Assembly (NCBI GenBank): GCA_963846925.1
Contig: CAWJXW010000014.1
Coordinates: forward strand, 186,001-250,000
Source of the DNA: JAQBQB01 sp963846925
GTDB lineage: Bacteria > Gemmatimonadota > Gemmatimonadetes > Gemmatimonadales > Gemmatimonadaceae
DNA length: 64,000 bases
Reading direction: 5' to 3'
Within the stretch, counting starts at the first letter, position 1. The number at the start of each line of letters is the position of its first letter. Below are positions 25,327 to 32,357 of this stretch, one piece after another. A program made the position numbers and the translations under genes. The notes below the pieces were generated by a model. That model made no database searches, was not told the DNA's origin, and saw only the letters and a program-made list of their open reading frames with translations.

Positions 25327-25791
25327 CTACTTCCAGCTCGTGATGTCCGCGTCCTCGCCCTCGCCGCCGGGCTTGCCGTCGGCGCCGTAGGTCAGGAGAT
25401 CGAACCCCTGCGGATTCACCTGTCCTGGAGACAAGTAGACGTAGGCGTGCCCCCATGGGTCGAGCGGAACGGGCTTGCGCAGGTATGGCGAGCGCCAGTT
25501 GTTCGGCGGATCGACCGTCGGCTTCTCCCAGAGCGCGGCGAGCCCTTGCTCGGTCGTCGGGTATTGGCCGTTGTCGAGGCGGTATGCGTCGAGCGCGGCC
25601 CCGAGATTCTCGATCTGCGACTTGGCCGTGGCGCTCTTGGCCGCGCCCACGTGCTGGAAGATGTTCGGCGCGACCAACGTGGCGAGGATCGCGATCACGA
25701 CGATCACCACGAGGATCTCGATCAGGGTGAATCCAGCGCGGAGTCTGGATCGGCGTGGCGCGTGCTGCGCCTGGCGAGGCGAGAGGTTCAT
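25327..25791 (-). CDS. gspG: Type II secretion major pseudopilin GspG
   Basis: A 154-residue major pseudopilin. After a 20-residue basic leader (MNLSPRQAQHAPRRSRLRAG), cleavage falls before FTLIEILVVIVVIAILATLV, with Glu at +5. The C-terminal part has the GspG signature: LDAYRLDNGQYPTTEQGLAA, WRSPYLRKPVPLDPWGHAYV, GFDLLTYGADGKPGGEGEDA, including the calcium-site region GADGKPGGEGEDAD. Start is the ATG at 25789-25791; the frame is open further upstream but with no pilin features. First gene of the operon. Confidence 0.95.
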   Translation of the reverse strand: MNLSPRQAQHAPRRSRLRAGFTLIEILVVIVVIAILATLVAPNIFQHVGAAKSATAKSQIENLGAALDAYRLDNGQYPTTEQGLAALWEKPTVDPPNNWRSPYLRKPVPLDPWGHAYVYLSPGQVNPQGFDLLTYGADGKPGGEGEDADITSWK

Positions 25792-25986
25792 CGGACGTGG
25801 GTCGGCTGACTCGGTGAGCTCGTCGGAGCCACGCGGGAAACGCGCGCGGGACGAGGTGGACAATTGGACACGAAACCAGGCGAAACGGTTTTCATGGCGC
25901 GACTTAGCACCTACATGGACGGATGACGACGGCGCTGAAGCCGTCGTTAAGCGCGCGCCTCCCGGTGTTCCGCCCCCCGTTTTCTC

Positions 25987-26002
25987 TAACACGCGGGTGT
26001 TA
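25987..26002. promoter_or_regulatory. Inverted repeat TAACAC-N4-GTGTTA, candidate operator
   Basis: A perfect 6-bp palindrome with a 4-bp spacer in an AT-richer patch, about 195 bp upstream of gspG and 175 bp upstream of padR. A dimeric regulator could bind here. Nothing in the sequence shows which. Confidence 0.3.
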
Positions 26003-26124
26003 TGCGCAGTTTGTACTTGGATTTACGAGCCGTGCAGCCGCCTGTCCATTGACGATCGGAGACGTTACGAGTTCCAATCGGAAAGGGAGCCCAAGTAGGC
26101 ACCCAGACCGCTCCCCATTGACTT

Positions 26125-26159
26125 TCTAGGGGAACGTTCGCACATTCGCGCCACCTAGA
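26125..26159 (+). promoter_or_regulatory. Inverted half-sites upstream of padR
   Basis: TCTAGG at 26125-26130 and CCTAGA at 26154-26159 form a perfect inverted pair 17 bp upstream of the padR start. They directly follow the possible -35 element TTGACT at 26118-26123. PadR proteins commonly repress their own operon from such a site. The 23-bp spacing is wide, so two separate half-sites are possible. Confidence 0.3.
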
Positions 26160-26176
26160 GTTCCTATGGGGCAGCG

Positions 26177-26521
26177 ATGACGGAAGCCAACGTCGAGGTT
26201 TTGCGCGGGACGCTCGACCTCCTCATCCTCAAGGCCGTGAGCTGGCGGCCGACGCACGGCTACGCGGTCGCCCGATGGATCGAACAGGCGACGGCGGACG
26301 TGCTTCAGATCGAGGAAGGCTCGCTCTACCCCGCGCTCCACCGCCTCGAGGCACGCGGCTGGATCTCGGCGGAGTGGGGCGCGTCGGAAAACAACCGGCG
26401 CGCAAAGTTCTACACGCTCACGCCCAAAGGCCGATCACAGCTCCGGGTCGAAGCCGCCACCTGGACCCGCTTCGCCCATGCCGTGTTCGCCGCGCTCGAA
26501 GCGCCACCCGAGCCCGCGTGA
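26177..26521 (+). CDS. PadR-family transcriptional regulator
   Basis: A 114-residue PadR repressor. The winged helix covers nearly the whole protein: VEVLRGTLDLLILKAVSWRP, THGYAVARWIEQATADVLQI, EEGSLYPALHRLEARGWISA and RAKFYTLTPKGRSQLRVEAA; the HGY and EGSLYPALHRLE motifs are diagnostic. The dimerisation helix is short, as in PadR-s1 members. The ADOP permease starts 10 bp downstream, so the pair is an operon with the regulator first, the standard arrangement for these permeases. Confidence 0.93.
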   Translation: MTEANVEVLRGTLDLLILKAVSWRPTHGYAVARWIEQATADVLQIEEGSLYPALHRLEARGWISAEWGASENNRRAKFYTLTPKGRSQLRVEAATWTRFAHAVFAALEAPPEPA

Positions 26522-26531
26522 GGAGCCACGG

Positions 26532-29177
26532 ATGAGCACACCCGCGTGGCGACGGTACCTCCGGTTCTGGGGCTCGAACGTCCAGAGCGATATCGACGAA
26601 GAGCTCCGGTTCCATCTCGAGATGCGCGTCGCCGAATACACAGCGCGCGGAATGACACCCGACGAGGCCCGCCGCCTGGCCGAACGCCGCTTTGGCGACG
26701 AGCAGAAAGCCCGCGCCGAGTGCGTCTCGATCGATGAGAACGCGGCGCGGGCGATGAGCCGCGGCGCGTCGCTCGCGTCACTGAGCCAGGACGTCCGATT
26801 CGCGGCGCGCCTGCTGCGGCGACAAGCGGCCACCGCGTCGCTTGCCGTGCTTTGCCTGGCGCTTGGCATCGGTGCGACGACGGCGATGTTCAGCGTCGCC
26901 GATGCGTTGCTGATTCGTCCGCTGCCCTTCGCGACCGGAGACCGCCTCTTCCTCGTCGCAACGACACGCGACCCGGGACGCGACGCGGACGTCTCCTCAT
27001 ATCCCGACTACCTCGACTGGCGCGCGCGTCAACATTCGTTCAGCGAGCTGTCGGCGTTCGGGCAGACGAGCTTCTCGGTCGTGCTCGCCCGCCCGGTGCG
27101 CGCGAGCGGCGCCGTCGTCACCGCGAACTTCTTCCGCGCGCTCGGCGTGGTTCCCGAGCGGGGACGCCTGTTCGCCGACGGCGAAGACCAGGTTGAGGGA
27201 CCGGCGATCGCCATCGTGTCGCACGGGTTCGCCGAACGCGAGATGGGTGGAGTCGATCGTGCCGTCGGCTCCACGGTTTCGATCCGTGGAATTCCCCGCA
27301 CGGTCGTCGGCGTCATCCCTGACGGACGCGCCATTCCAGTCGGCGGCGAGCTGTGGACGCCGCTTCCTCGTGATATGGATCGCTCGCTCTTGCCGGGTCG
27401 ATCGAGCCTCACGCGCTCGAACCGCGGTCTCCAGGTGATTGGCTGGCTCGCGCCCAACGCAACGGTCGGTCAGGCGCGCGCGGAATTCGAATCGTTGGAA
27501 GCGGAGCTTGTGCGCGAGTATCCCGAGAACGACGCAGGTCTGACGACCAAGATCACCCCGATCCGCGATGTCTACGTCGGCTCGGCGCACTCCACCCTGC
27601 TCGCCATGATCGCGGCGACGATACTCGTGCTGCTCGTTTCGTGCGCCAACGTCGCGGGCATCCAGCTCGCGCGAGCCACGTCGCGTGTTCGCGAGATCGC
27701 CGTTCGCTCGGCGATTGGCGCCGGTCGCGGTCGAGTCTTTCGTCAGCTGCTCACCGAAAGCGTCATGCTCGCGTTGGCCGGCGGCGTACTCGGAACAGCG
27801 CTCGCGTATCGTTCTTCCGAGTTCGCGGAGATCTCCGTGCTGGGGCAGTCGCCGCGATGGCTCATGCCGTCGCTCGACCTACGCGTCCTGGCGTTCGCCG
27901 TCGCGATCTCCATGCTCACCGGCATCGTGTTCGGCGTCGCGCCGGCGATGCGTCTCACGCGCGTCGATCCAGCCGACGCTCTGCGCGGCGGACGAAGCGC
28001 GCTGGGTCCCAGCCGCGGCCGGCTGCAGCAGATCTTCGTCGTCGTCCAACTCGCGCTGTCGATCGTGCTCGTCGTCGCCGCCGGATTGTCGATCGAGAGC
28101 GTGCGGCGTCTCGAGGAGCTGCCCCTCGGGTTCGACGAGCGCGGCGCGTTGATGTTCACCGCCATGTTGCAGACGCCGAGGTACGAGGTGGCGGGCGAGC
28201 GCGCGCGTTTCGCCGATGCCGTCATCGGACGCACCGTCGCCTTGCCCGGCGTGAGCGCCGCCGGCGCCACGTCGCTTCCGCCCTTTCGTTGTTGCTCGCA
28301 GTGGGCGCTGGCGATCGACGGTCAACCCAGGCCGGCGGACCAGAAGCTCATGGTCCCCGGCAACTCGGTGACGCCCAGCTACTTCGATGCGATGGGGATC
28401 CCGCTGGTGCGCGGCCGAGCGTTCTCACAGGCGGATGCCGCCGACACGCCGCCGGTCATGGTCGTCAACGAATCGTTCGCGCGGCGCTTCTGGCCCGACG
28501 GCGATGCGCTCGGCCGACTCGTGCAGGATGGCAGCGACCACGCGACGATTGTCGGCATCGTGCGCGACGTGAGGATCACGTTGACCGAATCGCCCGGCCC
28601 GCAGTTCTATCGCCCGCTGACCCAGAAGCCCATCACGACGCTCACGTTCGTCGTGCGCGCACCCACCGGCGATCCGACGCGATTCACGAGCGATCTGCGC
28701 CGCATCGTCCATGACATCGATCCGACGCTGCCGATCTACAACATCACGACGGCCCGCGACATGGTGGACCAGCAGTTCGCCGGACGCAGAACGTTCGAGT
28801 CGCTGATGATCGCGTTCGGGTTCATCGCGCTTCTGCTGGCGACGATGGGTGTGTACGCGGTCACGTCGTTCTTCGTGTCGCAGCGAACGCAGGAGTTGGG
28901 GTTGCGCGTCGCGCTGGGCGCCGATCCGGCGCGGCTGCTCGCTCTGGTGCTCCGGTCGAGCGCAGGAATGGCGATCGCCGGCGCGCTGGTCGGGCTCGCC
29001 GGCGCGTTCCTCGCCGCTCGGTGGTTGTCGCACACGCTCTACGGAGTCGGCTCCGGCAATCCCGCGATCTACGTTGCGGCCGCTGGCCTTCTCGCCGCCG
29101 GAACACTGGTCGCGAGCATTGGCCCGGCGAATCGGGCCGCGCGCGCCGACCCGATGACGACGCTGCGCGTCGACTGA
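26532..29177 (+). CDS. ADOP-type ABC transporter permease (FtsX/MacB family)
   Basis: An 881-residue permease with two MacB-periplasmic plus FtsX modules in tandem, the architecture called ADOP. The N-terminus has the ADOP prefix (SDIDEELRFHLEMRVAEYTA, GMTPDEARRLAERRFGD) before QDVRFAARLLRRQAATASLA. First core: LALGIGATTAMFSVADALLI, ILVLLVSCANVAGIQLARAT. Second core: IFVVVQLALSIVLVVAAGLS, VVNESFARRFWPDGDALGRL and FESLMIAFGFIALLLATMGV. It ends RAARADPMTTLRVD. Start at ATG 26532 follows GGAGCCACGG. No ATPase is encoded nearby, as usual for these orphan permeases. Substrate unknown; MacB relatives handle lipoproteins, toxins or antimicrobials. Confidence 0.92.
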   Translation: MSTPAWRRYLRFWGSNVQSDIDEELRFHLEMRVAEYTARGMTPDEARRLAERRFGDEQKARAECVSIDENAARAMSRGASLASLSQDVRFAARLLRRQAATASLAVLCLALGIGATTAMFSVADALLIRPLPFATGDRLFLVATTRDPGRDADVSSYPDYLDWRARQHSFSELSAFGQTSFSVVLARPVRASGAVVTANFFRALGVVPERGRLFADGEDQVEGPAIAIVSHGFAEREMGGVDRAVGSTVSIRGIPRTVVGVIPDGRAIPVGGELWTPLPRDMDRSLLPGRSSLTRSNRGLQVIGWLAPNATVGQARAEFESLEAELVREYPENDAGLTTKITPIRDVYVGSAHSTLLAMIAATILVLLVSCANVAGIQLARATSRVREIAVRSAIGAGRGRVFRQLLTESVMLALAGGVLGTALAYRSSEFAEISVLGQSPRWLMPSLDLRVLAFAVAISMLTGIVFGVAPAMRLTRVDPADALRGGRSALGPSRGRLQQIFVVVQLALSIVLVVAAGLSIESVRRLEELPLGFDERGALMFTAMLQTPRYEVAGERARFADAVIGRTVALPGVSAAGATSLPPFRCCSQWALAIDGQPRPADQKLMVPGNSVTPSYFDAMGIPLVRGRAFSQADAADTPPVMVVNESFARRFWPDGDALGRLVQDGSDHATIVGIVRDVRITLTESPGPQFYRPLTQKPITTLTFVVRAPTGDPTRFTSDLRRIVHDIDPTLPIYNITTARDMVDQQFAGRRTFESLMIAFGFIALLLATMGVYAVTSFFVSQRTQELGLRVALGADPARLLALVLRSSAGMAIAGALVGLAGAFLAARWLSHTLYGVGSGNPAIYVAAAGLLAAGTLVASIGPANRAARADPMTTLRVD

Positions 29178-29223
29178 CCCGCCGGGAATAATCCGGCGCG
29201 AACGAAGGTCTCCATGTGAAACC

Positions 29224-30585
29224 ATGGAGGCTTCCATAATGACATCACATCGCGATCGCGATGCGGCGGAATTCGACACGCACGGCAACACCAGACCGAC
29301 GGGCACCAACTACATCACGAACGATCCGAGCGACGACGGCATCGACCGGCGCGGCTTCCTGCGCTGTATGGCGTGGGCCGGCACGGGCGTCGTTTGGGCA
29401 CTCGACGGCGGACTCCCGCTTTCGATTCCGTTGAGCCGGATCGGCTCGCTCACCGAGCCGCAGAAGAAAAGCATCTTCTTCGCTCAGATCAGCGACAGCC
29501 ACATCGGCTTCAACAAGGAAGCGAACAAGGACGTGACCGCGACGCTGCAGGACGCCGTCGCCAAGCTGAACGCGCTGCCGCAAGCGCCCGCGTTCGTGCT
29601 CCACACCGGCGACATCACCCAGCTCGCCAAGCCCGAGGAGTTCGACACCGCGAAACAAGTTCTCGCCGGCGTGAAGAGCGAGCGAATCTTCTACGTGCCC
29701 GGCGAGCACGATGTCGCCACCGACAACGGCGCGTCGTATCTCCAGCGCTACGGCAAAGGAACGAAAGGCGGCGGGTGGTACAGCTTCGACCACAGCGGCG
29801 TGCACTTCGTCGGCCTCGTCAACGTGCTGAATCTCAAAGCCGGCGGACTCGGAACGCTCGGCGCCGAGCAACTCGATTGGCTGAAGAGGGACGTGTCACA
29901 TCTCGCGGCCAGCACGCCGATCGTGCTCTTCGCCCACGTGCCGCTGTGGACCGTGTACCCCGAATGGGGCTGGGGGACCGACGATTCCGAGCAGGCACTC
30001 GCGCTGCTCAAGCGTTTTGCCTCGGTGACGGTGCTCAACGGCCACATCCATCAGATCATGCAGAAGGTCGAGGGGCACGTGTCGTTTCACACGGCGATGT
30101 CGACCGCGTTTCCGCAGCCGGCGCCGGGCACCGCGCCGGCGCCCGGGCCGATGAAGGTCGACCCCGAGAAGCTCAAGAGCGTGCTCGGCATCGCCGACGT
30201 GACCTTCATTCCGGGGCGCGGCGCGCTCGCGATCGTCGACGCGACGCTGTCGGGACAACCGCCGGCGTTCGACGAGGCCTCGCATGAGGCGATGATGGAA
30301 CGACAGACGAAACGCCGCAGCATCACGCTCGCCGACGACGAGATCGGTATCGACAACTTCAACTTCACGCCGCCGGTGCTGACCGTGAAGCCGGGCACCA
30401 AGGTCACTTGGATCAACAACGACGACGTACCGCACCTGATCGTGAGCGTGCAGCGCGCGTGGAAGCAGTCGCCGGTGCTCGACACCGATCAACGTTTCTC
30501 GACGACCCTGACCACCGCGGGCACCTACGACTACTTCTGTTCGCTGCATCCCAAGATGCAGGGGAAGATCATCGTGCGGCGTTGA
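29224..30585 (+). CDS. Tat-exported metallophosphoesterase with C-terminal cupredoxin domain
   Basis: A 453-residue protein with two enzyme-type domains. A Tat-type signal (DRRGFLRCMAWAGTGVVWAL) follows a ~40-residue leader. Residues ~85-330 are a calcineurin-like phosphoesterase: FFAQISDSHIGFN (DxH), VLHTGDITQL (GD), FYVPGEHDVATD (GEHD in place of the common GNHD), IVLFAHVPL and VTVLNGHIHQIMQ (GHxH). Residues ~360-453 are a plastocyanin-like domain with a complete type 1 copper set: His in DVPHLIVS, then Cys, His and Met in YDYFCSLHPKMQGKIIV. It may be a periplasmic phosphoesterase tied to redox or copper; the role is unknown. The last 17 bp overlap the end of the convergent anti-sigma gene. 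Confidence 0.9.
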   Translation: MEASIMTSHRDRDAAEFDTHGNTRPTGTNYITNDPSDDGIDRRGFLRCMAWAGTGVVWALDGGLPLSIPLSRIGSLTEPQKKSIFFAQISDSHIGFNKEANKDVTATLQDAVAKLNALPQAPAFVLHTGDITQLAKPEEFDTAKQVLAGVKSERIFYVPGEHDVATDNGASYLQRYGKGTKGGGWYSFDHSGVHFVGLVNVLNLKAGGLGTLGAEQLDWLKRDVSHLAASTPIVLFAHVPLWTVYPEWGWGTDDSEQALALLKRFASVTVLNGHIHQIMQKVEGHVSFHTAMSTAFPQPAPGTAPAPGPMKVDPEKLKSVLGIADVTFIPGRGALAIVDATLSGQPPAFDEASHEAMMERQTKRRSITLADDEIGIDNFNFTPPVLTVKPGTKVTWINNDDVPHLIVSVQRAWKQSPVLDTDQRFSTTLTTAGTYDYFCSLHPKMQGKIIVRR

Positions 30586-31339
30586 ACGCCTTGACGAACT
30601 GCTCGAGCTCGGGGCGGTTGAGGTCCGACACCGCCTCGAGCGACAGTCCGTTGGCGTGCCACCCGATCACGTTGTACCCGTTGCGCGTCGACTCCGATAG
30701 CTCGGCGCCGGCGCGTTCACGCGTGTCCGGCCACGCGTAGACGTCGATCAGATGCTGGCGGCGGCCATAGACGACGACCGGTACCGCGCGCTGTTGCACG
30801 TAGTCGAGGCGCCCGCCGATGATGGGAAATCCGATCGAATCCAGGTTCGGCACCGACGGGGAGAGGTCCACGCGACCGTTGAACCACGGCTTCACGTTGT
30901 GCTGGTTCGTCGACGCGACGTCGGTGAGGTGTCCGGGCATCAACGCGCGGATATGGCTCGACACCAACTCGTCGGTGAGCGAGCGATCCCGGGGGGCCAC
31001 GCCGCGAACCACCGCGAACGTCAGAATGCTGCTCGCGATCGCGACGCCGATTCCGCCGAGCGCGAGGCGCCTCGCCGGGATGGCCTTCGCCGAGGGTGCG
31101 TCCGGCGCCAACTGGCTGGGTTGCGCGAGCGCGACTCGAATCCGCGCTTTGAGCACGTCGGGTGCCTGGTATTTCACGAGCGTCTCTCCGATTCGCCGCG
31201 ACGTCGCGGCGAGCAATTCGTGTTCGCGCGCGCACTCCGGGCACGACGCGATGTGCTCGCGCACGGCCGCCGTGTCCTCGCCGGGGAGCTCGCCGTCGAT
31301 GAACGCGTCGAGCAGCTCGCGACATTGGGCGCACGTCAT
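30569..31339 (-). CDS. Zinc-finger anti-sigma factor
   Basis: A 256-residue membrane anti-sigma factor. The cytoplasmic ZAS domain has the HxxxCxxC motif (HIASCPECAREHE) after CAQCRELLDAFIDGELPG. One helix follows near residue 100 (RRLALGGIGVAIASSILTFA), then a ~150-residue extracytoplasmic domain with no recognised family (SIGFPIIGGRLDYVQQRAVP, NGYNVIGWHANGLSLEAVSD). The start ATG lies 1 bp after the sigma stop, with a GGAGGCAGG ribosome-binding site inside the sigma gene end, so the two are co-expressed. The C-terminal pattern resembles other Gemmatimonadota/Proteobacteria anti-sigma factors that read envelope or oxidative signals. Confidence 0.88.
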   Translation of the reverse strand: MTCAQCRELLDAFIDGELPGEDTAAVREHIASCPECAREHELLAATSRRIGETLVKYQAPDVLKARIRVALAQPSQLAPDAPSAKAIPARRLALGGIGVAIASSILTFAVVRGVAPRDRSLTDELVSSHIRALMPGHLTDVASTNQHNVKPWFNGRVDLSPSVPNLDSIGFPIIGGRLDYVQQRAVPVVVYGRRQHLIDVYAWPDTRERAGAELSESTRNGYNVIGWHANGLSLEAVSDLNRPELEQFVKAFNAAR

Positions 31340-31340
31340 G

Positions 31341-31880
31341 TCAGCCTGCCTCCTGCGCGTCGTATCCCAACGCTGACGCCAACCGACGGCGGGCTCTGGC
31401 CAGGCGGGACATCACGGTCCCGATCGGGACGCCGACGACGTCGCTGATTTCGCGGTAGCTCAATCCTTGTACTTCTCTCAACACGATGACCTCGCGGAAC
31501 TCCGCCGGCAGTCCGTCGAGCGCTCGCTGGAGCGCCGCGCGCTCTGATTGCTCAACCGCCCGAGCGTCCGTGGCGCGCCCCGCGGCTTCGTGCACGACGT
31601 CGACGTCTTCGACGAACGCGATGTTCGCCCGCTCGACCTGCGCCTTCCGATGTCGGGTCAGGCAGCAGTTGCGAACGATGGCCAACAGCCAGGCTCGCGC
31701 GTCGCCCTCGCGGTACGTCTCGAAGTAACGAAGCGCGCGCAACACCGCATCCTGCACGGCGTCCTGAGCGTCGTGCTGATCGCGGAGCAGATAGCGAGCG
31801 AGCGTGTACGCATCGTCCAGATGCGGCAACACGATTCGCTCGAAGCGCTGGACGTCGTTGGAGGAAGAAGGGGAGGCCAT
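31341..31880 (-). CDS. ECF RNA polymerase sigma factor
   Basis: A 179-residue sigma-70 family ECF factor. Region 2: VLPHLDDAYTLARYLLRDQH, DAQDAVQDAVLRALRYFETY, GDARAWLLAIVRNCCLTRHR. Region 4: ALDGLPAEFREVIVLREVQG, LSYREISDVVGVPIGTVMSR, LARARRRLASALG. Coupled to the downstream anti-sigma gene. One copy of the heptamer inverted repeat ends 7 bp before its start codon, so that repeat is in its 5' leader or overlaps its promoter. Confidence 0.95.
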   Translation of the reverse strand: MASPSSSNDVQRFERIVLPHLDDAYTLARYLLRDQHDAQDAVQDAVLRALRYFETYREGDARAWLLAIVRNCCLTRHRKAQVERANIAFVEDVDVVHEAAGRATDARAVEQSERAALQRALDGLPAEFREVIVLREVQGLSYREISDVVGVPIGTVMSRLARARRRLASALGYDAQEAG

Positions 31881-31887
31881 TTTGGAA

Positions 31888-31952
31888 GGTCGCTGATCTC
31901 AGGTCTCGGGTCTCAGGAGTTTCCAGAGACCAGTGACCAGTGACCAGTGACC
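31888..31952. repeat. Heptamer inverted repeat, copy A
   Basis: Left arm made of GGTCTCN-type heptamers (GGTCGCT, GATCTCA, GGTCTCG, GGTCTCA), a short centre AGTTTCC, and a right arm of complementary units AGAGACC then three AGTGACC. It lies between the stop of the 96-residue membrane protein and the sigma factor start. See copies B (32269), C (45216) and D (57168). Confidence 0.85.
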
Positions 31953-31973
31953 ATGACTTTACGATCCCCCGAT

Positions 31974-32264
31974 TTATTCCCCGGGCCCCACTATCCGCCG
32001 CCGCCGGAAGCGGCGGTGGCTGGCGGGCGACAGGTCGATCATGAGGGCGATCACGATCCCGATGATCGGGACGGCCGACCAGACGCCGTTAAACCAGTGA
32101 ACGACGGCCGTGTACCAGAGGAACGTCGTCGGCAGAAAGATGAAGCCGAGAACCGGCCAAAGAGCGGTGTTGAACAGGCCGCGGAACCAGGCCGTGAACA
32201 GCCACAGCAGCACGATGACGAGCCGCGGCGTGAAGAGCGCGAAGACTACAAGGAGGCAGGGCAT
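31974..32264 (-). CDS. Small conserved-type membrane protein
   Basis: A 96-residue protein with three hydrophobic helices: PCLLVVFALFTPRLVIVLLW, LFNTALWPVLGFIFLPTTFL and AVPIIGIVIALMIDLSPASH, ending in an Arg-rich cytoplasmic tail. I recall short proteins with this FLPTT/LWY pattern in many bacteria, with no assigned function. The ATG at 32262-32264 is only 4 bp from the end of heptamer repeat copy B, so there is no room for a normal ribosome-binding site other than the repeat itself. Another repeat copy follows its stop. Confidence 0.72.
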   Translation of the reverse strand: MPCLLVVFALFTPRLVIVLLWLFTAWFRGLFNTALWPVLGFIFLPTTFLWYTAVVHWFNGVWSAVPIIGIVIALMIDLSPASHRRFRRRRIVGPGE

Positions 32265-32268
32265 TTCT

Positions 32269-32345
32269 GGTCTCAGGTCTCTGGTCTCGGGTCTCGGGTC
32301 AGGTCTCAGCAGTTCCCAGTGACCGGTGACCTGTGACCCGAGACC
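32269..32345. repeat. Heptamer inverted repeat, copy B
   Basis: Left arm of GGTCTCN units (GGTCTCA, GGTCTCT, GGTCTCG, GGTCTCG, GGTCA, GGTCTCA), centre AGTTCCC, right arm of complementary units (AGTGACC, GGTGACC, TGTGACC, CGAGACC). It occupies nearly all of the space between the oxidoreductase stop (32358) and the small membrane protein start (32264). Confidence 0.85.
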
Positions 32346-32357
32346 TGTTCGTACTCC

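Larger units (their letters stand above)
25792..26176. other. Divergent intergenic region between the gsp operon and padR
   Basis: 385 bp without a convincing gene. It must hold the promoters of the minus-strand secretion operon and of the plus-strand padR. Visible elements: a hairpin with 8-bp arms ACGACGGC/GCCGTCGT at 25926-25947; an inverted repeat TAACAC-N4-GTGTTA at 25987-26002; and TCTAGG/CCTAGA half-sites near padR. A TTGACT at 26118-26123 could be a -35 element for padR, but the -10 is weak. Short ORFs here show no family features. Confidence 0.5.

Noticed and set aside
25926..25947. Riboswitch or c-di-GMP aptamer in the gspG leader
   Set aside because: Only a simple 8-bp hairpin is visible; the conserved aptamer sequence of GEMM or other known classes is missing.
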